From assembly GCF_017104565.1 (NCBI RefSeq), contig NZ_JAAGPD010000041.1, positions 47,608-111,607 of the forward strand: a stretch of 64,000 nucleotides of DNA, read 5' to 3'. Below are positions 29,687-38,462 of this stretch, one piece after another. Numbering within the stretch: the stretch's first letter is position 1; each line of letters begins with the position of its first letter. The DNA comes from Paraburkholderia sp. Tr-20389 (GTDB lineage Bacteria > Pseudomonadota > Gammaproteobacteria > Burkholderiales > Burkholderiaceae). The translations under genes were made by a program, and so were the position numbers. The notes under the pieces were generated by a model. It had not been told where the DNA came from. It saw only the letters and a program-made list of their open reading frames with translations, and made no database searches.

Positions 29687-31870
29687 TCAATGCAGCTGAC
29701 GGTAAATCTGTTCCGCGAGCGCGCGCGAGATGCCTTCGACACTCGCGAGATCGTCGATGCTCGCCGCCACCACGCCGCGCAAGCCGCCGAAGCGCGCAAG
29801 CAGCCGCTGACGCCGCTTCGCGCCGACGCCTTCCAGTTCCTCGAGCCGCGACGTCTGCCGGGTTTTGCCGCGCTTGGCGCGCATCCCCGTGATTGCGAAG
29901 CGGTGTGCTTCATCGCGGATCTGCGCGACGAGCATCAGCGCCGCACTTTCCTTCCCGAGTTCGAGCGACGGCCGGCCGTCCGCGAACACGAGCGTTTCCA
30001 GACCGACCTTGCGGCCCTCGCCCTTCGCGACACCGACGAGCATACCGAGATCCAGCCCGAGTTCATTGAACACCTGGCGCGCGATCTCGACCTGCCCTTT
30101 GCCGCCGTCGATCAACACGATGTTCGGCAGTTGCCCACCCGCGGCGGCAGGTTCCGCCCCTTCGGACGCCGCAGTGGGATCGGCGGCCGCTTCGGGCTGC
30201 AATTCGGCCGCTTCGTCGTTCGCGTTCGCCGCGGCCTGAGCGACCATCTTCTCGTAGCGGCGCGTGAGCACCTGGCGCATCGCCGCGTAGTCGTCGCCGG
30301 GCGTGATGCCCGTGATGTTGTAGCGCCGGTATTCCGACGACTGCATCTTGTGATGATGAAACACGACGCACGACGCCTGCGTCGCCTCGCCCATCGTATG
30401 GCTGATATCGAAGCATTCGATGCGCAGATGCGCGAGGTCTTCGCATTCCATCGATAGCGTGTCGGCAAGCGAGCGCGTGCGCGACTGCTGCGAACCTTGT
30501 TCGGACAGCAGCCGCGCGAGCGCGATTTTCGCGTTCTGCTCGGCCATCGCAAGCCACGCACGCTTCTGCCCTTGCGGCTGCCGCAGCAGCGTGACCTTGT
30601 GCCCGGCCTGCTCGATCAGCAGATCGACGAGTTCGCGGCTCGCGGGCGCATGGCTGACCACGAGCACGGGCGGCACGCGATTGCCCAGGTAATGCTGCGC
30701 GATGAACGCTTCGAGCACTTCGGATTCAATGCCGTGTGAGCGACGCGGCTTCTTGCCTGCGTCCTCAGCGAGTTCTTCGGCCTCGCTTTCATCCGAAACG
30801 GTTTCGTCGACGCTCAGCGCTTCATCGGACTCTTCGCCCAGTTCCGCCTCGACATCGATCACCGATGCAGACTCTGCCAGAACCGGCTCATCGCCGTCGT
30901 CGAGACCGCCCTCGTCCGCTGTCAATGCGCTCTCGACATGCGTCGGAAAATAAGCCTTGTCGCCGAGATGCCGGCCACCGCGCACCATCGCGAGATTCAC
31001 GCACACGCGTCCGCCGAGCGCGACGACAGCGAGGATATCGACATCGCTGTCGCCACCGACTTCGATCGCCTGCTGATGCAGCACCGTCGACAACGAACTC
31101 ATCTGATTGCGCACCGCTGCCGCCTGCTCGAACTTCAGTTCGCTGGCGAATGCGTGCATCTTCTGCTCGAGCTCTTTCATCACTTCCGACTGACGTCCGA
31201 GCAGGAAGCGCGAAGCATTGGAAACGTCGCGCGCGTAGTCCTCTTCGGTGACGGCGCCCACGCAGGGCGCCGTGCATCGTCCGATCTGATGCAACAGACA
31301 CGGGCGCGTCCGGTTGTTGAACACCGAGTCTTCGCAGGTGCGCAACTGGAACACGCGCTGCAGGATCTGAATGCTCTCACGCACGGCCCACGCGCTTGGG
31401 AACGGTCCGAAGTACTGATTCTTCTTGTCGACCGAACCTCGGTAATAGGCCATGCGCGGAAACTGATGGCCCGTCAGCTTGAGATACGGATATGACTTGT
31501 CGTCGCGAAACAGGATGTTGTAACGCGGCGCCAAAGCCTTGATCAGATTGTTCTCAAGCAACAGCGCTTCCGCTTCCGAACGCGTGACCGTCGTCTCAAT
31601 CTTCGCGATACGCGTGACCATCATCGCGATACGCGGCGACAGCAGCGTCTTCGTGAAGTAGCTCGACACGCGCTTCTTCAGATCGCGCGCCTTGCCCACG
31701 TACAGCACGGCACCCTGTGCGTCGTAGTATCGATAGACGCCGGGCATGTGCGGCAACTGGCGCAGCACTTTTTTCGGGTCGAAGTCTTCGACGACGGCTG
31801 CGCTCACATCAGTCTTCGCGGCTTGATTCGCGGCGGGATCGGCAGCGTGGGAGGAATCGGATCGGGTCAT
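29687..31870 (-). CDS. uvrC: Excinuclease ABC subunit C
   Basis: UvrC makes both incisions in nucleotide excision repair. The 727 residues hold the GIY-YIG nuclease ([20 protein letters not shown], residues 42-61), four Cys at 179, 191, 199 and 203 that match the Fe-S ligands known in E. coli UvrC, a UVR domain near 235-265, an RNase H-like nuclease ([20 protein letters not shown]) and terminal helix-hairpin-helix repeats ([25 protein letters not shown]). It is over 100 residues longer than the E. coli protein because of an acidic Glu/Ser/Asp insert at about 320-378 and an Ala/Glu-rich one at about 547-580. It heads the uvrC-pgsA-tRNA transcript. Confidence 0.97.
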   Translation of the reverse strand: MTRSDSSHAADPAANQAAKTDVSAAVVEDFDPKKVLRQLPHMPGVYRYYDAQGAVLYVGKARDLKKRVSSYFTKTLLSPRIAMMVTRIAKIETTVTRSEAEALLLENNLIKALAPRYNILFRDDKSYPYLKLTGHQFPRMAYYRGSVDKKNQYFGPFPSAWAVRESIQILQRVFQLRTCEDSVFNNRTRPCLLHQIGRCTAPCVGAVTEEDYARDVSNASRFLLGRQSEVMKELEQKMHAFASELKFEQAAAVRNQMSSLSTVLHQQAIEVGGDSDVDILAVVALGGRVCVNLAMVRGGRHLGDKAYFPTHVESALTADEGGLDDGDEPVLAESASVIDVEAELGEESDEALSVDETVSDESEAEELAEDAGKKPRRSHGIESEVLEAFIAQHYLGNRVPPVLVVSHAPASRELVDLLIEQAGHKVTLLRQPQGQKRAWLAMAEQNAKIALARLLSEQGSQQSRTRSLADTLSMECEDLAHLRIECFDISHTMGEATQASCVVFHHHKMQSSEYRRYNITGITPGDDYAAMRQVLTRRYEKMVAQAAANANDEAAELQPEAAADPTAASEGAEPAAAGGQLPNIVLIDGGKGQVEIARQVFNELGLDLGMLVGVAKGEGRKVGLETLVFADGRPSLELGKESAALMLVAQIRDEAHRFAITGMRAKRGKTRQTSRLEELEGVGAKRRQRLLARFGGLRGVVAASIDDLASVEGISRALAEQIYRQLH

Positions 31871-31979
31871 GCAGAATCGGCTTGGACGCCGCGTACTGAC
31901 GGCGCGTCATGTGGGTGATGTGCTTTAGAATCGCCAGTTTAGAACATTCCGCCCGCGCCCGAACCCAGGCGCCGCCATC

Positions 31980-33161
31980 ATGTCCTCCGCTCCCACTCAA
32001 GCGCCCCCGCCGTCGACGATCGCGTGCGACATTTTCTGTGCGGTGATCGACAACTTCGGCGACATCGGCGTCTGCTGGCGGCTCGCGCGGCAACTCGCGG
32101 GCGAGCACGGCTGGCAGGTGCGCCTGCTGGTCGACGACCTGCACGCTTTCCACAAGCTCAACGCTTCCATCGATGTGAAACGTGCGCGACAGACGGCCGG
32201 CGGTATCGTCGTCGAGCACTGGCACGAGCCCGCGCATGCCGGCGATACGCTGCAGGTGGCCGATGTCGTGATCGAGGCGTTCGCGTGCGAGCTGCCGCAC
32301 GCGTACATCGAGGCGATGGCGCGGCGCGAGCGCGCGCCCGTCTGGTTCAATCTGGAATATCTGAGCGGCGAAGACTGGGTCGCGGATTTCCATTTGCGAC
32401 CGTCGCCGCATCCGCGTCACGCGCTGATGAAGACGTTCTTCTTCCCCGGACTCGGCAAAGGCACGGGCGGCGTGCTGAAAGAGCGCGATCTGGACGCGCG
32501 CCGCGCGACGTTCGAAGCGTCATCCGATGCGCGCGCCGCCTGGTGGCAAGCAAGAGCGGGCAGCACACCACCCTCGAAAGACGCCACCGTCGTCTCGCTG
32601 TTCGCGTACGAAAACCCCGCCGTCGACAGCCTGCTCGAGCAATGGCGCGACGCGAAAAGCGAAATCGTGCTGCTCGTGCCGGAGGGCCGCGTGTCGGGCG
32701 CGGTCGCGCGCTTTTTCGGCCTGCCGTCGTTCGCGGGCGGCGCGCAGGCAGTGCGCGGCAGCCTGCGCGCTCATGCGCTTTCATTCACCGACCAACCCGG
32801 CTACGATGAACTGCTGTGGGCGAGCGACATCAACTTCGTGCGCGGCGAGGATTCGTTCGTGCGCGCGCAATGGGCCGCGCGGCCCTTCGTCTGGCACATC
32901 TATCCGCAGGCCGACGACGCCCATCTGCCGAAGCTCGACGCCGCCCTCGCACACTACGCGCACGGCCTTTCCGCCGATGCTCGCGCGGCCCTCGGCCGCT
33001 TCTGGCACGCATGGAACGGCAACGGCACACCCGACTGGGAAGATCTGTGGCGCCACCGCACGCGCCTCGACGCACGTGCAGCCGCCTGGGCACAGGAGCT
33101 GGCGTCGATTGGCGATCTCACGGGAAATCTCGCCGAATTCGCAAAAAGTCAGTTAAAATAA
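31980..33161 (+). CDS. earP: EF-P arginine rhamnosyltransferase EarP
   Basis: EarP transfers rhamnose from dTDP-L-rhamnose to Arg32 of EF-P, activating it for polyproline translation. The 393-residue GT-B protein has the catalytic pair in VIDNFGDIGVCW (Asp24 and Asp28, matching the D-N-F-G-D motif) and the conserved acidic residue of NFVRGEDSFVRAQWA in the C-domain, followed by RPFVWHIYPQADDAH. The gene precedes efp on the same strand, which encodes the Arg32 form of EF-P, so the modification pathway is clear. A 331-bp spacer separates them, so efp may have its own promoter. Confidence 0.96.
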   Translation: MSSAPTQAPPPSTIACDIFCAVIDNFGDIGVCWRLARQLAGEHGWQVRLLVDDLHAFHKLNASIDVKRARQTAGGIVVEHWHEPAHAGDTLQVADVVIEAFACELPHAYIEAMARRERAPVWFNLEYLSGEDWVADFHLRPSPHPRHALMKTFFFPGLGKGTGGVLKERDLDARRATFEASSDARAAWWQARAGSTPPSKDATVVSLFAYENPAVDSLLEQWRDAKSEIVLLVPEGRVSGAVARFFGLPSFAGGAQAVRGSLRAHALSFTDQPGYDELLWASDINFVRGEDSFVRAQWAARPFVWHIYPQADDAHLPKLDAALAHYAHGLSADARAALGRFWHAWNGNGTPDWEDLWRHRTRLDARAAAWAQELASIGDLTGNLAEFAKSQLK

Positions 33162-33492
33162 GCGGTTATCCAACGGCCGACGACGCAAGCGCGGCACGAC
33201 GGCGCGGCCGGCGGCGGATTTTGAGTCCGCCTCCACGGTCATGTCAGTCAGTGTCACACGCGTACGCGCCCGCTTCGGGTAAAAGAAGCAGACGGACGAA
33301 GCACGGAATGGCGCATCAGCAAGAGCGGGCGCCGCTCCCGCAGGCACCGGCCCCGCTCACCGCGCAACCCAGTTTGATCGACCTCCCGTGTGTCTCAACG
33401 AAGGTCTCGAACGCGCGCCGGGCGCCGAACCCGCTTACGCCGTATGCCGTTGAGCACAAGTTGAAGCACCTTATTTCGTACAGGACAGTTTT
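33162..33492 (+). other. 331-bp spacer between earP and efp
   Basis: No gene is supported. It contains a small hairpin GGCGGA-TTTTGAG-TCCGCC, with its loop resembling an anticodon arm, but no acceptor, D or T arm, so it is not a tRNA. The end next to efp is AT-richer and presumably carries the efp promoter, but no pair of hexamers is convincing. Confidence 0.45.
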
Positions 33493-34050
33493 ATGAAGAT
33501 CGCTCAAGAACTCCGCACCGGCAACGTGGTGATGATCGGCAACGACGCGATGGTCGTGCAGAAGGCCGAATACAACAAGTCGGGCCGTAACGCCGCCGTC
33601 GTCAAGATGAAGTTCAAGAACCTGCTGACGGGCGCGGGCATGGAAACCGTCTACAAGGCGGACGACAAATTCGACGTCGTCGTGCTGGACCGCAAGGAAG
33701 TGACGTACTCGTACTTCGCCGACCCGATGTACGTGTTCATGGACGCCGACTACAACCAGTACGAAGTCGAAGCCGAAATGATGGGCGACGCGCTGAACTA
33801 CCTCGAAGACGGCATGGCTTGCGAAGTCGTGTTCTACAACGAGAAGGCGATCTCCGTCGAACTGCCGACCACGCTGGTCCGCGAAATCATCTACACGGAA
33901 CCGGCTGTCAAGGGCGACACGTCGTCGGGCAAGGTCCTGAAGACGGCCAAGCTGAACACGGGTTTCGAACTGCAAGTGCCGCTGTTCTGCAATATCGGCG
34001 ACAAGATCGAAATCGACACGCGTACCAACGAATATCGCAGCCGCGCATAA
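33493..34050 (+). CDS. efp: Translation elongation factor P (Arg32 type)
   Basis: EF-P binds between the P and E sites and relieves ribosome stalling at consecutive prolines. The 185-residue, three-domain protein is standard. The tip loop reads YNKSGRNAA, so the modified position is Arg32, the substrate of EarP, rather than the Lys34 of E. coli. The signature for domains II/III is present ([20 protein letters not shown] and [20 protein letters not shown]). GGACAG serves as the Shine-Dalgarno sequence. Two terminators follow. Confidence 0.98.
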   Translation: MKIAQELRTGNVVMIGNDAMVVQKAEYNKSGRNAAVVKMKFKNLLTGAGMETVYKADDKFDVVVLDRKEVTYSYFADPMYVFMDADYNQYEVEAEMMGDALNYLEDGMACEVVFYNEKAISVELPTTLVREIIYTEPAVKGDTSSGKVLKTAKLNTGFELQVPLFCNIGDKIEIDTRTNEYRSRA

Positions 34051-34082
34051 TTTGAATCGCGCCGCTGTGCATTCGTCTTAAG

Positions 34083-34105
34083 CCCTGAGTCAAATCAGGG
34101 TTTTT
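34083..34105 (+). terminator. First terminator after efp
   Basis: CCCTGA with TCAGGG around a 6-nt loop, followed by T5. A second, stronger hairpin follows within 6 bases. Confidence 0.65.
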
Positions 34106-34110
34106 GAATT

Positions 34111-34140
34111 AAAAAGCGCCCTTCGGGGCGCTTTTTCTTT
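34111..34140 (+). terminator. Second terminator after efp
   Basis: A perfect 11-bp stem (AAAAAGCGCCC with GGGCGCTTTTT) capped by the stable tetraloop TTCG and followed by more T residues. Confidence 0.92.
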
Positions 34141-34174
34141 TTTTCGCGACCGTGTATGGTGGTGGAAAACTTTA

Positions 34175-34204
34175 CCGGCCTGCCATGCAATTTTGCCAGG
34201 CTGG
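34175..34204. promoter_or_regulatory. Imperfect inverted repeat, possible activator site
   Basis: CCGGCCTGCCA and TGCCAGGCTGG form an imperfect inverted repeat about 70-100 bp upstream of the sigma-54 promoter, the distance at which enhancer-binding proteins usually bind. A second short repeat, AGAC-ACTTTTTA-GTCT, lies between it and the promoter. That these are binding sites is inference. Confidence 0.35.
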
Positions 34205-34272
34205 ACCCTGATGAGACACTTTTTAGTCTGGTTTTAGCCCGCGCTCACGCTGCTTTTTCAAGATAGCCCGGT

Positions 34273-34289
34273 TTGGCACGTCTCCTGCT
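34273..34289 (+). promoter_or_regulatory. Sigma-54 (-24/-12) promoter of csbD
   Basis: TTGGCACGTCTCCTGCT matches the RpoN consensus YTGGCACGrNNNTTGCW at all positions but two, with the invariant GG (34275-34276) and GC (34287-34288) at the right spacing. Transcription would start near 34300, giving csbD a leader of about 59 nt. It lies in non-coding sequence directly upstream of csbD and on its strand. Confidence 0.75.
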
Positions 34290-34358
34290 TATCGAGTATT
34301 TCAGGCCGAAGAGGCTTTCTTCATTCGGAATTCATACGGAAAACACGGGAGGTGTGCC

Positions 34359-34565
34359 ATGAACAACGATATCGCTGAAGGCAAATGGAAACAGATGATC
34401 GGCAAGGCGAAAACCGCGTGGGGTGAACTCACGGACGACGAATTGACCAAGGCGGAAGGTCGCGCCGACAAGCTGGCGGGCCTGATCCAGGAGCGCTATG
34501 GCAAAACGCGCGACGAAGCGGAACTCGAAGTGCGCCGTTTTTTCGACCGCAACCGGGATTTTTGA
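34359..34565 (+). CDS. CsbD family stress protein
   Basis: A 68-residue hydrophilic protein of the CsbD/YjbJ family, known as a general-stress protein in Bacillus (sigma-B regulon) and abundant under stress in enterobacteria; its molecular job is unknown. Family hallmarks: IAEGKWKQMIGKAKTAWGEL at the N-terminus and GRADKLAGLIQERYGKTRDE. GGAGGT lies just upstream of the ATG. A strong sigma-54 promoter precedes it, and an NtrC-type activator gene follows. A 7-bp hairpin (CCGGGAT/ATCCCGG) overlaps the stop codon. Confidence 0.93.
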   Translation: MNNDIAEGKWKQMIGKAKTAWGELTDDELTKAEGRADKLAGLIQERYGKTRDEAELEVRRFFDRNRDF

Positions 34566-34585
34566 TCCCGGCTTGTGATCCCGCC

Positions 34586-34674
34586 ATGTCCGACCGGGAG
34601 CATTGGCCGCCAGCCCACTCATCAAGCGTCCGCGCATGCGGCGCCGCCCCCGGCGGGCCGCGCGCGTCGGACAT
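34586..34674. repeat. Spaced 9-bp inverted repeat between csbD and the activator gene
   Basis: ATGTCCGAC (34586-34594) and GTCGGACAT (34666-34674) are perfect inverse copies separated by 71 bases, ending 27 bp upstream of the activator start. They could be paired operator half-sites or the arms of a leader stem; the intervening sequence is GC-rich and self-complementary. Confidence 0.45.
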
Positions 34675-34701
34675 CCGTCCATCTGAACAGTTGCGCTCGT
34701 T

Positions 34702-36084
34702 ATGCCACATGCCCTGATTGTCGAAGACGATCCCAATAGCCTGTCAGGCCTGTCCGCGATTCTGGCCGCCGACGGTTTTTCCGTCGACACCGCGATCACG
34801 CTCTCCGAAGCGCGCGCAGCCCTGACACGCTTTATCCCCGACGTCGTGCTGGTCGACCTGAATCTGCCCGACGGCAGCGGGCTCGACCTGCTTCAGCATC
34901 TGCCCGCGCAACCACCCGGCGGTGCGCTGCCCGTGATCGTGATGACGGGCAACGCGACCGTCGAGAGCGCGATCGAAGGCTTGCGACACGGGATCTGGGA
35001 CTACCTGCTCAAACCCGTCAACATTCCGCGCCTGCGCAGCCTGCTGGCGCGCATACCGCGTCCGTACGAACTGACGGAGGAAGTGCAGACGCTGCGCGCC
35101 AGGCTGCGCCGCATGGGCCGCTTCGGGCCGATGATCGGCCGCAGCGGCGCGATCCAGCATATCTACGATTCGATCGAGCACATCGCGCCGACGGAAGCCG
35201 CCGTGCTGATTTCCGGCGAGGCCGGAACCGGCAAGGAAGTCGCCGCGCGCACGCTGCACGAAATGAGCCGCCGCCGCAAAGGACCGTTCGTCGTGCTCGA
35301 CTGCCGCTCGGCGCAGGCCGTCTCGGGCGGCCGCCCGCTCGACAGTCTGCTGTTCGGCCACGAGCGCGGCGCGTTCGGTGGCGCGGAACAGCGCGAGCCC
35401 GGCCTGTTCGAGCAGGCGAGCGGCGGCACGATCTTCATCGACGAAATCACGTTGTTGCCGCGTCCGCAGCAGGAAGCGCTGCTGAGTGCGCTCGACTCGC
35501 AGACGTTCATGCGCGTCGGCGGCACGAACCAGGTCGCGACCGACTTCCGGCTGATCGCGTCGACGCGCAAGGCGCCGCGCGCGGCCGTCGCGGATGGCAC
35601 GCTGCATCAGGATCTGGGTCTGCGGCTCGAAGCGGCCGCGCTGTCCCTGCCGCCGCTGCGCGAGCGCGGCGACGACCCGGCCCTGTTTGCGCAGGCGCTC
35701 GTCGACGAACTGAACGACGAAGCGAACGCGCGCGGCGTCGCGGACGCGACGAAGCTGGTCGGGCCGAACTTCGTCCGCGAATGCCTCGCCTATGAATGGC
35801 CGGGCAACGTGCGCGAGTTGCAGGACCGCGTGCGGCGCGCGTATCACGCTTCCGGAGACGTGCTGGAGACGTTGCGCGCCGACGAAAGCAACGGCGCGGG
35901 TGGCCGCGATCTGAACGGCGGCCGCGTGCAGGTGACGGTCGGCACGCCGCTCGCCGATGTCGAAGAAATGCTGATTCGTGCGACGCTCGATGCGGTGGGC
36001 GGCACACGTCATCGCGCGGCTTCGCTGCTCGGCATCAGTCCGAAGACGCTGTACAACAAGCTGCAGCGGATGCGGCTGAACTGA
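34702..36084 (+). CDS. NtrC-family response regulator / enhancer-binding protein with variant GAFTGA loop
   Basis: A 460-residue three-domain regulator. Receiver, residues 1-120: acidic pocket Glu8/Asp9/Asp10, phospho-acceptor Asp52, Thr82, Lys104. AAA+ domain, about 143-375: Walker A GEAGTGKE (172-179), Walker B GGTIFIDEI (241-249), WPGNVRELQ near 366. HTH (Fis type), about 435-458: RHRAASLLGISPKTLYNKLQ. The sigma-54-contacting loop reads GAFGGA at 223-228 instead of GAFTGA, and the first arginine of the finger region is His302 (the second, Arg308, is kept). No sensor kinase gene adjoins. It may act on the sigma-54 promoter of csbD upstream; this is inference. Confidence 0.9.
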   Translation: MPHALIVEDDPNSLSGLSAILAADGFSVDTAITLSEARAALTRFIPDVVLVDLNLPDGSGLDLLQHLPAQPPGGALPVIVMTGNATVESAIEGLRHGIWDYLLKPVNIPRLRSLLARIPRPYELTEEVQTLRARLRRMGRFGPMIGRSGAIQHIYDSIEHIAPTEAAVLISGEAGTGKEVAARTLHEMSRRRKGPFVVLDCRSAQAVSGGRPLDSLLFGHERGAFGGAEQREPGLFEQASGGTIFIDEITLLPRPQQEALLSALDSQTFMRVGGTNQVATDFRLIASTRKAPRAAVADGTLHQDLGLRLEAAALSLPPLRERGDDPALFAQALVDELNDEANARGVADATKLVGPNFVRECLAYEWPGNVRELQDRVRRAYHASGDVLETLRADESNGAGGRDLNGGRVQVTVGTPLADVEEMLIRATLDAVGGTRHRAASLLGISPKTLYNKLQRMRLN

Positions 36085-36112
36085 GCGGCGGCTTGTCTCC
36101 CAAGCCAAAAAC

Positions 36113-36147
36113 AAAAGGACGGGCTCTTCGAGGCCCGTCCTTTTTTT
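36113..36147. terminator. Bidirectional terminator between the activator gene and nagZ
   Basis: GGACGGGC with GCCCGTCC around an 8-nt loop, flanked by A4 and T7, serving two convergent genes. Confidence 0.88.
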
Positions 36148-36168
36148 ATTGCGACCGCTCCGCGAAGA

Positions 36169-37200
36169 TCAGGCAGCGAAGGTCTCGCGCAGCAGCGCCT
36201 GCGCCTGGCGGTATTGTGGCTCGTCCATCAACGCGGTCCATGACAACGCATCGCCGCGCGGACGCATACGCGCGAGGCGTTGCTTCGACTCGTCCGATTG
36301 CGTGAAGCGCAGCGCGTCGAGCACCTTCCCTGCCTCGTCGGGCTGATTGCAGATCAGCACCATGTCGACGCCCGCTTCGAGCGCGGCCGTGGCCGCTTCC
36401 GTCAACGTGCCGCCCTGGCGCGCCGCTTCCATCGACAGATCGTCGCTGAAGATCGCGCCCTTGAAACCCAGCTTCCCGCGCAGAATGTCCTGAATCCACA
36501 CGCGCGAAAAACCGGCCGGCTTGCTATCGATCTTCGGATAGATCACGTGTCCCGGCAGCACCGATGCGAGCGACATGCCGAGCCAGTCGTAAGGGGCGAC
36601 GTCTTCGCTGAGAATCTCGTCGAGCGAGCGTTCGTCGACGGGCACGGCGACGTGCGAGTCCGCCGTCGCGAACCCGTGACCCGGGAAGTGCTTGCCGCAG
36701 TTCGCCATGCCCGCGAGCGCGAGGCCGTGATTGAGACTCTTCGCGAGCATCGTGACGACGCGCGGATCGCGATGGAACGCGCGATCGCCGATCACCTGCG
36801 AGTGACCGTAGTTCAGATCGAGCACGGGCGTGAAGCTCATGTCGATGCCGCACGCGCGCAATTCGGATGCGAGCACGTAGCCGACAGCCGTCGTCACCTT
36901 GGTCGCACGCAGCACGTCCTCGTCCCACAGCGCGCCGAGCTTGCCCATCGACGGCAGCACGGTGAAACCATCGGTGCGAAAGCGCTGCACGCGCCCGCCT
37001 TCGTGATCGACGGCGATCAGCAGGTCGTTGCGGATCGCGCGGATCGCATCCGTCAGCGCGACCAGTTGCGCGCGGCTTTCGAAGTGACGTGCAAACAGGA
37101 TCACACCGCCCGTCATCGGGTGCGCGAGGCGGCGCTCGTCATCGGCGTTCAGGGTCTTGCCGACGACGTCGAGCATCACCGGGCCAGGAGTCAGTTTCAT
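36169..37200 (-). CDS. nagZ: Beta-N-acetylhexosaminidase NagZ
   Basis: NagZ removes GlcNAc from 1,6-anhydro-muropeptides in cytosolic peptidoglycan recycling and influences AmpC induction in species that have it. The 343-residue GH3 enzyme has the signature KHFPGHG at residues 170-176, followed by the catalytic Asp181/His183 dyad (TADSHVAVP), LIAVDHEGGRVQRF, and the nucleophile Asp in GAIFSDDLSM. It is the last gene of the long minus-strand run beginning at rpoE, 66 bp after acpS. Confidence 0.96.
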   Translation of the reverse strand: MKLTPGPVMLDVVGKTLNADDERRLAHPMTGGVILFARHFESRAQLVALTDAIRAIRNDLLIAVDHEGGRVQRFRTDGFTVLPSMGKLGALWDEDVLRATKVTTAVGYVLASELRACGIDMSFTPVLDLNYGHSQVIGDRAFHRDPRVVTMLAKSLNHGLALAGMANCGKHFPGHGFATADSHVAVPVDERSLDEILSEDVAPYDWLGMSLASVLPGHVIYPKIDSKPAGFSRVWIQDILRGKLGFKGAIFSDDLSMEAARQGGTLTEAATAALEAGVDMVLICNQPDEAGKVLDALRFTQSDESKQRLARMRPRGDALSWTALMDEPQYRQAQALLRETFAA

Positions 37201-37266
37201 CGGATTCGTGAAAGAAGGGAAAGAGCGCGGCGACGCTTGTGCGAGCGAGTGGCCGTGCGAGAAAAA

Positions 37267-37674
37267 TCAGGCAGAAGGATCGGGGGTTTCGGCAATTACG
37301 AATGACACCGCGTAATCGCGTTCGTCGGACAAAGTCACACGCGAGGTGATGCCGCGCTCGGCGAGCCAGTCGGCGAGTTCGCCCGACGCCACGCACATCG
37401 GGCGGCCGCTCGGCTCGTTCAGCGTCTGCAAGGCGCGCCAGGTCATCGGCCAGCGCATGCCGAGTCCGATCGCTTTCGAGAACGCCTCCTTGACGGAGAA
37501 GCGGGTCGCGAGAAACGCGAGGCCACGCGCCTGGGAGCGCGCATGGCGCGCGTGATAGATGCGCAACTCGTCGGGGCCGAGCACCTTCTCAGCGAAGCGC
37601 CCGTTGGTACGCTGCATCACCGCCGCGACGCGGCTGACCTGAACGATGTCGGTGCCGATGCCGTAGATCGCCAT
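37267..37674 (-). CDS. acpS: Holo-[acyl-carrier-protein] synthase
   Basis: AcpS attaches 4'-phosphopantetheine from CoA to Ser37 of the acyl carrier protein encoded at 51.2-51.4 kb. The 135-residue protein shows [17 protein letters not shown] with the Mg-binding Asp, and [17 protein letters not shown] with the conserved Glu. pdxJ lies 23 bp upstream on the same strand, as in E. coli. Confidence 0.97.
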   Translation of the reverse strand: MAIYGIGTDIVQVSRVAAVMQRTNGRFAEKVLGPDELRIYHARHARSQARGLAFLATRFSVKEAFSKAIGLGMRWPMTWRALQTLNEPSGRPMCVASGELADWLAERGITSRVTLSDERDYAVSFVIAETPDPSA

Positions 37675-37697
37675 ACGCGTGCCGTCTCTCCGCGTCG

Positions 37698-38462
37698 TTA
37701 TGCGCGCGCCGCGAGACGTGCGGCGACCATGATCGCCTTCATCTCGCGCACGGCGTTGTCCCAGCCCGCGAAGATCGCATGCGCGACGATCGCGTGGCCG
37801 ATGTTCAGTTCGACGATGCCTTCGATCGCTGCGATCTGCTGGACGTTCGTGTAATGCAGGCCGTGACCCGCGTTCACCTTCAGGCCCAGTGACGCGCCGA
37901 ACTCGACGCCGCGCACGATGCGCTCATACTCGCGCTGCTGCTCGCTTGCGTCGTGCGCTTCCGCGTAGGCGCCCGTGTGCAGTTCGATCACGGGAGCGCC
38001 GGCTTCGTGGGCGGCGCGAATCTGAGCCTCGTCGGCATCGATGAAGAGCGACACGCGTGAGCCCGCGTCCGCCAGTTGCTTGCACGCTGCCCGCACCGCC
38101 TCGAAGTGCCCGACGACATCGAGGCCGCCTTCCGTCGTCAGCTCCTGGCGCTTTTCCGGCACGAGACACACGTCATGCGGCTGTACTTCGCACGCGATGT
38201 CGAGCATCTCTTGCGTCACCGCGCACTCGAGGTTCATGCGTGTCTTCAGTTGCGGACGCAACGCGCGCACGTCGGCGTCGACGATGTGGCGACGGTCTTC
38301 GCGCAAATGCAGCGTGATCGCATCGGCGCCCGCTTCTTCCGCCTGGAGCGCAGCGCGGATCGGATCGGGATAGGACGTGCCGCGCGCGTTGCGCAGCGTG
38401 GCGACGTGATCGATGTTCACGCCGAGGTCGATCACATTCGGGGAAGTCAGAAAGAAGCTCAT
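37698..38462 (-). CDS. pdxJ: Pyridoxine 5'-phosphate synthase
   Basis: PdxJ condenses deoxyxylulose-5-phosphate with 3-amino-2-oxopropyl phosphate to pyridoxine phosphate. The 254-residue TIM barrel begins at [20 protein letters not shown] and has [26 protein letters not shown] and [11 protein letters not shown] with phosphate-binding loops near the end ([17 protein letters not shown]). The longer upstream frame is out of phase with recO and was not used. Its ATG overlaps the recO stop by 4 bp. Confidence 0.97.
   Translation of the reverse strand: MSFFLTSPNVIDLGVNIDHVATLRNARGTSYPDPIRAALQAEEAGADAITLHLREDRRHIVDADVRALRPQLKTRMNLECAVTQEMLDIACEVQPHDVCLVPEKRQELTTEGGLDVVGHFEAVRAACKQLADAGSRVSLFIDADEAQIRAAHEAGAPVIELHTGAYAEAHDASEQQREYERIVRGVEFGASLGLKVNAGHGLHYTNVQQIAAIEGIVELNIGHAIVAHAIFAGWDNAVREMKAIMVAARLAARA

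Noticed and set aside
33210-33235. tRNA-like anticodon arm in the earP-efp gap
   Set aside because: The stem GGCGGA/TCCGCC with a 7-base loop has no D arm, T arm or acceptor at the right places.
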